DNA of 64,000 bases, taken from assembly GCF_042100115.1 (NCBI RefSeq), contig NC_091273.1, positions 1,736,001 through 1,800,000 of the forward strand. Direction: 5' to 3'. This DNA is from Alternaria dauci. Lineage: Eukaryota > Ascomycota > Dothideomycetes > Pleosporales > Pleosporaceae. Shown piece by piece: positions 56,902 through 64,000 of the stretch. Position numbers and translations under genes: made by a program. How positions within the stretch are numbered: the first letter of the stretch is position 1; each line of letters opens with the position of its first letter. The notes beneath the pieces were generated by a model. The model did not search any database and was not told the origin of the DNA. It saw only the letters and a program-made list of their open reading frames with translations.

Positions 56902-59900
56902 CTAGCCCTCCTTCTCTGCGACCTTCTCCTGGGCTTCCGTGCCCTCCTCACTATCGTCTGCTGTTCCACCATTACTACTGCTGCTGCCCTTTTTCCTCTC
57001 GGCAACATCCATCTCCCTGCCATCGATGACAGGCTCACTTTTCGCCGCTCGTTCGTCCTTGCTGGGTCGCGGCTTCGCACGCTTTCCGGCTTCGTTTGGG
57101 AACAACTCAGCGAAAAGGCTGGGTTGGAAGCGATTGATGCGTTTCCACGTCTCATGCCAGAGGTCCTCTCGTTGCGGGTTTTCGTCAGGTGGCGCAAGGT
57201 ATCCGCCGTTACTGAGTACCAGAAGCATGTTCTTGAGATTCTCGGCGACGGCTTCTTCCATGTCGCCCTGTCCGCTGTTGCCCAGGCGGTCCATTATTCC
57301 CACAATCGTAATCCACAACTCCTCAAAAGACAGGCTCTTCTCGCCATCCTCCTTTCCCTTATCAGACAATCCATCGAGCAGCACCAGGTAATGTAGAAAA
57401 ACCTTGCTCAGCAGTGTAGCAGCTCGGACCCGGGTCTCGCTCATCCCTAGCGGATCAGACTGATAGACTTCTGGCTTGAGAAGCTGCGTGATGAGTGGGA
57501 TCAAGACTTCGCTGAAGATTGCGGTCCACTCTCGGTGTTCAGGCGAGGCGAGATCGTTGGAAAGAAGGGTGCGTTGAAGTGAGGAGAAGGCTTGCTGGCG
57601 TAACGAACGGCATGGATTAAGACATTGATGCGCGAGGGTCTTGAGGATGGGGGACCAGTAAGCCGTCCATGCTGGGAGTATGTTAGCATTTTAAAGCTCG
57701 TTGAGATATCTGTTTCTTTACCTTCAGTGGTTTCGAGGTGAGACTGCTCGATGAAGTTCGGCACTCTGCTGGAGAGCTGGAAGACAATACTCATGGCAGT
57801 GCTGCCGCGTACCACTATCTCGCTGTTCTCGAGCTTCTTAGGCTTCTGACCCTTGTTACGTCGTGCAGCCTGGTCATGCAGCTGCTCGTCTCGTGCACCA
57901 ACTTGGGCCGCAGTTGCGAACTCGTTGAGAAGCGCAATCGCGGCTTCGTAGTTGTCAGCAGTAATGCCAGGTTGAGGGGAAGTGGTAAGATCTTCGACAA
58001 GCTGGAAAACGTCCCCTGCAGCATCAGGCACGCTCGCGAGCCTATTGAGAATGGTCCAGAAGTCTGGTGAGCCCGCAAGCTCACTGCGGAGGGCATTGGG
58101 CCCTTTGCAGCAGTCTGTCAGTCCCTTCAAGATTGGCTGGGCGCACTCATGCAGAAGAGAATCATTGAAGCTTGAGAACGTGTGCATGAGGACTGGTGCA
58201 CGGATAAAGTCGTAATCCTAAATCAATCAGCACATGAATTTTCTGCAGGGCATCGAGACTTACATTGCTAGCTTTCAGAAGGCTTAGCAGATAGTAAACG
58301 GATCGCGCAATTACCACGTAATGGTGTTTAGGAGCGTCCCGTATGACAGACGTCAAAGCATCGGTCACATCCTTTGCGAGCTCCCTGACCGTCTCTTCGT
58401 CTCTCAACGCTAGAACGGTCGCTAACTCGAGCACAAAGACAAGGCTTGGATCGTAGAGCGGACCCTTGCCCTTCTGCCTCGGGCCAGTCGTCCGCGGACT
58501 CGCGCCAGGTATTTCAGGCTTCACAACGATAACTCTAGGGGAGCCATCTTCAGGAAGGTGCTCAAGCAGCGAGGCCAGAAGCGACCGCAAAGACTCCACA
58601 GGTAGCTGGCTGATGTTCGCAAGGATGTCTTCGAAGTGACACTCTTTGACGGTGTCGACGGTGCAGAGCGTGTACTCGATCTCTTGATCTGATGGCTCAG
58701 GAGGCTCATCGTTGGCAAAGCTCGAGACGTAGGATGTCAGCGCCGAGAATATGCCAGTGTCTGCCGGGCGCTCTGCGCGGTCGATAACTTGCGCAGGATT
58801 CTGGAGTGGTATCGGCGATAGAGCAAGCGTCTTCTGGAAGGAGAGGAAGTACGGTGGTATTAGCGAATTGACGAACAAGTTCACCATGATGCGGATGAGC
58901 TAAGAATGTTAGTGATATTCCGAGACAAAGTTGGCAGTCTTACGTGTTGCCATCCATCTCTTATCGATGCTTCATTACCCTTGATGACCTGGAACAAGAC
59001 CACAGTCGCCAGTTGCGCCCTGCCGTCGCGACCGAATCGCACGGCAGTCTCGCTGACCATGACGCTCTTTTTGTCAGCTTGGACTTCTGTGTTGAGCGAA
59101 GTGCTTGGCGGCACATCAGGAGCGAGTGTGCTGATGTATGACAAACACGAAATGATACGGTCAAGAGCATCAGTCAATCCGTACTTGGCCGCAATCTGCG
59201 CGCACTGGTCGAAGCCCTGAACAACGCGTGAAAAGACAGCGTCGTCAGTGGCGGACATGAACACGTAAGACAGTGTCGCGATGATTGGCTTCCACGTTGC
59301 AGCAAACATGTCCGAATCGAAAATGTTGGTGTCGCAGATGACAATGTCCGAGGTCGACTGACACTTGACCAACAGCTCTTTCCACGCGTGGTCGTATGCG
59401 TTTCGGTCACTGTGCTCCTCGGGCAATATAATCTCCCGGTTCTTGATGGATTCGTAGATTCCCTGCAGAAACTCTGGATCAAAGTCCTTGCCGTCGTTGA
59501 CGCCCCGGACATTCTTTCTGAAGTCTTCAAACTGCATCCGCTTCTGCTTCATGTTGGGATTATGCTGATCCGTGTTCAACATGATGACAGCGTAGGTGAG
59601 GATGTAAATAGCATCGTGGTTGGCGATGCCTTCAGGATTTGCCATCTTGAAGTACTTCTCGGAGAACTCTGACAGGATTCGCTCAATCAGGGCCGATTCA
59701 CCCGGGAGACGGAACGCGTGTAGGAGCTGTCGAAGAGCCTCGTCTATCCGCTGTCCTGTGAAATCGAACAGGTCGATGAATGCGCTCAGTATCGCCTCAT
59801 TTCCTTTCTTGGATATGAACTCTCCCAGTACCTTCTTGTCGACTCTTGTAGTGCCCTTGACGAACTCGGCGATGCATTGGGGATCGTCAGGGTCTCGAAT

Positions 59901-61918
59901 GATGCCTTGGGATGCGAGATAGGCAATACCAGCCTTGGGCTTCTCGTTGAACTTGGTTGCACCACGGATGATGACAGCCTTGAGTGCTCGCTGCTTGCGC
60001 AGTGATTCGGCGCTAGGATAGCCTTCTGTTATTGGGTCGTCGTCCAGGCGATCGGCCATGGATTGCACGAAACCGAGGAGAGCGTCCAGACACAGCGGAG
60101 GTACATTGACGGTGCTCCATGTCGCAGAGTCTGGGAATGCGTTCCTTGAAAGGAGTCCGACTATGTCCATGCAGACATCCCCACGGTCGATCTCACAGTC
60201 ATAGTTGACAAAGAGTTCTGCCATGTAGGATGGAATCCGAACCAAGCCCCCTAGATTCTCTACCATGGCTTCTCGGGCATCTGGCTTTCGTGCACCTCCT
60301 TCAAGTCCTAACTTCTGCCGATCTTTGACGGGTACTGGCGTTGAACGGCCACTAGAGCTGCTGTTCTGCTGTGGCGGCTGCTTGATCAGGCTAGGCGCAT
60401 GCGGGACACCTTCGTACAATGAAGGCTCGATGCCGGGCTCGAGTGGTATCTCCACTCTTGGAAAAAGACAAGCGACCAGGTATGACAGGTACAGCTCCTG
60501 CTGCAACTTGAGCACGTTTCTGCATGTGGCCAGCAACGTACCTGCGACTCTCAGGGACTCGTTCAGAATGGCCATGTTGTCTGACCTGACGAGCTGGAAA
60601 ATGTGCCTGCATAAAGTATCCTTGGCCAGATTCGCCAGACTGGGATGGCTCGCTATCGACGGCCCGGCGACTTCGAGGGCGACGTCCACGATGCGCAACG
60701 CCATGACACGCATGGTATCAGTGTGTTGGCGGTCATGCGGGTCCAGGAGATCGACCAGAACTCTGAACAGCTCTCTTATGGAAGGCAGCGAGTAAGGCTT
60801 GATCTCGAGGGAGGCTTGAGGCTGGCCATCCTCGGCCGTTGCCGGAAGGTCTAGGGTACTGCTCGCTGGGTTCCCAGCACTGTCGTTGTCCTCATGGCCT
60901 TTTTCAGGATCGATTGGCTGCTGGAGGGCTTCCACCTTGTGCTGTGCAGCATCTCCCTCGCCATTTGCTGTTGGGTCCATTCTCAGACCATCTTGGTCGT
61001 CCTGTCCTTCCAGCTCTTCGTCCATGGCGTCCAGTTCGTCTGGGGATTCAATCTCCAGCGTCTTCAGTCGCCGGAAAATGACCTGACACATGGAGACCAT
61101 GGCAATCTCCGCCGAGCGTCGTAGCAGCTCCGATAGTCTCGCCTGGCAGCACATGCTCAAGCCTGTTTCCATCATCTCGCACACACTCTCGTCGCCAAGT
61201 ACTTCTCCGCTCCGCCCCGAAATCATGACCTCCATAAGCCGGAGTATGCGAAGGAGCACAATCTCGTCGGCGGCCGAATCGCTGGCCTCGAATCGGCAGT
61301 GTGTAATGGCGGACGAGAGCTGTTGCATGGCTTCTGGTAGGCGTGGAGAGTCATGGCCAATGATGCCGTACGACAGGAACTTTGTGATGGCAATGAGGGC
61401 GAGCGAGGTTATGGGCGCTGACGTGGATGAGGAGCGGATGACCTGCAGAAAGGGGTGGAGCATCGAGGGGGTATAGAAGGTGCGGATATCTGGTGTCGCA
61501 TTAGCTTGGCTGCGGTTCTGTCCGGACTGCCATCGTCACCTTTGCAGCCCTTGAGATCATTCCTCAGGCGCGCGAATGCAGACATGAGGGGGTTGTCCTG
61601 CATGCTCTTGCCCTTCTTCCCGCGAAGGCCCCATCTGCTCGGTACGGCTTCCTCGTGCTCGCCTGCGCTTACGATGCCCTGTCCTGTGCGGTCGCGTCGC
61701 TGCACGGCCGGCGTCTTGTTCGACGAGCTGCCCAGTATAGCTGCGACTGACGAATGCGCCCAGCGGGCGTGCTTCCGCATCGCCGACGTGACGGTAATGC
61801 ATTCTGTGACGACCAGAGCCACTGGGTTGACTGCGACGGTGATGGGCCGGGCATCCAGGTCCACAATGGTCTCTTGGAGTGTGGACGCGGCGTGGTCGTC
61901 GCCATCCGTGCTCGACAT
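56902..61918 (-). CDS. Sec7-domain ARF guanine-nucleotide exchange factor (Gea1/Gea2/GBF1)
   Basis: Five exons, 61,918-61,540, 61,489-58,944, 58,899-58,264, 58,217-57,722 and 57,671-56,902, give 1,608 residues. Introns are 50, 44, 46 and 50 bp, all GT-AG with CTAAT, CTAAC or CTGAT near the acceptor. The layout is that of large ARF-GEFs: an N-terminal DCB region (VTECITVTSAMRKHARW), a HUS box (NYDCE), a Sec7 domain at about residues 630-816 with the glutamic finger Glu724 in FRLPGE and the hydrophobic-groove motif IMLNTDQHNPN, then HDS regions. It activates Arf GTPases on early Golgi membranes for COPI recruitment. The acidic Glu/Ser/Lys tail is low complexity. At the brefeldin A-sensing positions the sequence reads Tyr-Ala..Asp, so drug sensitivity cannot be called with confidence. 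Confidence 0.92.
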
Positions 61919-62668
61919 GGTGCTGGAGGGTTCCGGGTGTGGAGGTGTATGCGACTGGAATGTGGTGCGCGACAGGGTGTCTTCAACGTGGAGGGCACAT
62001 GGACAGCTCTATGTCTAGTTCAGTCGACTTGGAAGATGACACGCATGCTTCCAATTGGTGCCGCCTGCTGGGAGGGATAGGATTCGGAATTGTGAGATGC
62101 AGAAGAAGCAATCACCTCGAGGCTCTGTTCTCACGTACTGCACGGCGGATAGAGATGTCGTCGTACCCTGCGAACATTTGGCGGCTTAGCTCCAGCGGAG
62201 TTTCGGGGGTGCTGAGGCCAGGGGTCCAATCAGCCTCACACGGCCATGACGAAACACACGACAGGCTGTAGTCACGGTTGTCGGCAGAAATTCCTTAACG
62301 TGTCTTCGTGTTGTTACAGACAAACGCAATGCCCATCTACTGTCGAGCCTACAACGCCCGTAATGCAAAGCTGCTATCTAATGTATACACTCCTCCAAAT
62401 AGTCTTCAAACGCCCTCCAAGCGAGAAAAGACACGCTTTCCAAGGCCATCGTCGGACACCGGCTCGGCGAAACGCTGCTGCCCCAAGTGTCCGGGCTCCG
62501 ACTCCGACCCAGAGCACACAGTGGATCGAAAGAAGCAGAGGTCCACATCTGCACTCAGTCTGCCCAAGTCGTTACTGTCGTTGCTGTAATGCTCCGTTGC
62601 ATTGTAGGATTGCAAACCAGCGCGGACCAAGGTCTCACACCCTTCAAAGTACTCGAATACTGCGACGA
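61919..62668. other. Intergenic region between Sec7 gene and mannosyltransferase
   Basis: 750 bp holding the promoter of the Sec7 gene (transcribed leftward) and the 3' end of the mannosyltransferase gene. Open frames here are short and show no family resemblance. Confidence 0.45.
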
Positions 62669-64000
62669 CTATGACTGCCCGCCCTCCTTCTTCTCAGCTG
62701 GCGTCTCTGCGTTGGTGTCTGCCTTGTGCGACTCCTCTTTCGCTGCCGCTTCTTGTTGCTTCTTCTTTTCAGCTGCTGCCTGTTCCTCGTTCTTTGCTTG
62801 CTGAACCATGTCCTGGACGGCTGCCTTTTCTTTTTCCCAGTCACTCTTCTTTTCGTCAAAATTGTCCTTGATCTTGGCCTCCTTGGCCTTCTTCGCCTCT
62901 TCCTCGGCCTCTTTCGCCTTGCGCTCCTTTTCCATTTCCTCCATGTGTCGGATGTCGTCGACACTGGGCTCGTAAAGATGCCAGATAGTGTAGTGGGGAA
63001 GACCGACGACGGAGAACTTCATGCGCTTGGCCATCTGCAATGTGTTAGCGCGATAGCAGGGTAGGACGTGTGGTAGCTTACCTTGCCGAACCCTTCTGTT
63101 TCAGCATGCTTCTCAAAACTGAATGCAGGGAAGTGGACACCAGAACGGAAGACCTTGGCTTTCGCAAGAATACTGACACCACCAACTCCATCAATCTCCA
63201 TCTCCATGTCTGGGTCACCGTAGGGGTCGCGGAGGTAGGCCAAATGCGGGCGCCAGGTAGCGTACTCTGCGTAGCCTTCTACAATGACTGCATCCTCATC
63301 GAGCGTGTCGGCGAGAGCGAGGGCAGTCTCAGATTCTTGCCAGGAGTTCAGGTCGTATGGCTGTTCTCCGCCAAGCCAATCCGGGAGTGGTCGCCAGACA
63401 TCTGAGTGACAGGTTAGCAATCTACACTTGCATTAGATATGACTGTGCGTACTGGGGACGATGACATCCTTGTTGTGCCGCATCAGATCTTCCAGAATAG
63501 TGAACGGAGCAGTCTCCACATCCACATCTCTCCAGTATACCCAGCTGTGTGTTGGCCGTAGCGCAGCACTCAGCAGCCAGTTTCGGGCCTGTGCCATTGA
63601 CTTTCGGCGGCTAGCCTGTGCCGCGAACCCGTGTCGGCTCTCGACATCTTGGTTGACCTTTTGTCCAAAATCCTTCTCCATGATCGAGATCTCGCCAAAT
63701 TGCTGCTTGGGGTCCGGGTTGGCCTGTAGCTCCTCTAACTTCTCCGTCAAGAGCGAGATGGTGTTATCCTTGGAGTCTCCAACGAGGAAGGCCAGGTCAA
63801 TGAGGTTGTGGGGATATGTGAGGTTCTTCAAATGGCCAAAGAACATGGGTAGATGCGGAGCCGCGTCTCGCAATGGAGCGCACAACAGGATGCGCTCCTC
63901 CCTCTCCCAGCCCCTCGCCGTCCCCTGCACATTGTTCAAGTCGTAGTATCGCACCGTCTCGAGTTGCGCATCGTCGTTCGAGGTGATCAAGCTGAGAGGC
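62669..64000 (-). CDS. Anp1/Mnn9/Van1-family mannosyltransferase, 5' end outside window
   Basis: Partial gene. Exons inside the window are beyond 64,000 to 63,453, then 63,401-63,082 and 63,034-62,669. Introns are 51 and 47 bp, both with GCTAAC before the acceptor; junctions read VIVPNVWRPLPDW and GFGKMAKRMKF. The open frame runs off the right edge without an ATG, so the N-terminus with its expected type II membrane anchor is missing. The glycosyltransferase family 62 core is clear: ERILLCAPLRDA, LAFLVGDSKDNT, and the metal-binding DxD in YWRDVDVE. Members form the Golgi mannan polymerase complexes that extend alpha-1,6-mannose backbones on N-glycans. The C-terminus adds about 90 residues of Lys/Glu/Ala-rich coiled coil, more like Anp1 than the shorter Mnn9, but the paralogue is not settled. 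Confidence 0.88.

Overview
The window looks like nuclear DNA of a filamentous ascomycete (Pezizomycotina; the overall style suggests a Dothideomycete, but that is inference). The evidence is short spliceosomal introns (44-87 bp) with CTAAC/CTGAC-type branch points, fungal housekeeping genes, and a very large AT-rich block with the signature of repeat-induced point mutation (RIP).

Layout. (1) Positions 1-5,086 are a normal gene-dense segment: a DUF4743/Nudix hydrolase, the shared RNA polymerase subunit RPB8 (minus strand, one intron) and an F-box protein (one intron). (2) About 5,087-47,810 is a 42.7 kb AT-rich block in which CpA/TpG steps, and with them ATG codons, have almost disappeared. 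It is a graveyard of nested transposable elements. I could still recognise a Ty3/gypsy retrotransposon (protease, reverse transcriptase, RNase H, integrase; minus strand), three related 212-214 bp LTRs, a Helitron Pif1-type helicase, a pogo/Fot-type DDE transposase, and two families of roughly 1.3-1.4 kb elements that I call A and B. A and B copies share their ends but carry diverged interior reading frames, and they make 10-11 bp target duplications. One family A copy (29,745-31,054) is RIP-free over half its length and keeps a 127-codon open frame. (3) Positions 47,955-64,000 are normal sequence again: a secreted CE1-type esterase right beside the block, a DHA2-like MFS transporter, a class I glutamine amidotransferase-like protein (with a GC-AG intron), an intron-containing tRNA-Trp, a 363 bp MITE-like element, a Golgi apyrase (GDA1/CD39), a large Sec7-domain ARF-GEF (Gea/GBF1 type), and the 3' part of an Anp1/Mnn9-family mannosyltransferase that runs off the right edge.

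How the genes relate. Three of the right-hand genes (apyrase, Gea-type ARF-GEF, Anp1-family mannosyltransferase) all serve the Golgi and protein glycosylation, although neighbouring genes in fungi need not be co-regulated. The MFS and amidotransferase genes share a 242 bp divergent promoter. RPB8 and the F-box gene share a 442 bp divergent promoter. The secreted esterase is the only predicted secreted protein and sits about 250 bp from the RIP block.

All exon structures were worked out by eye from splice sites, reading frame and family similarity. Limits inside the AT block are approximate unless a target duplication is cited.
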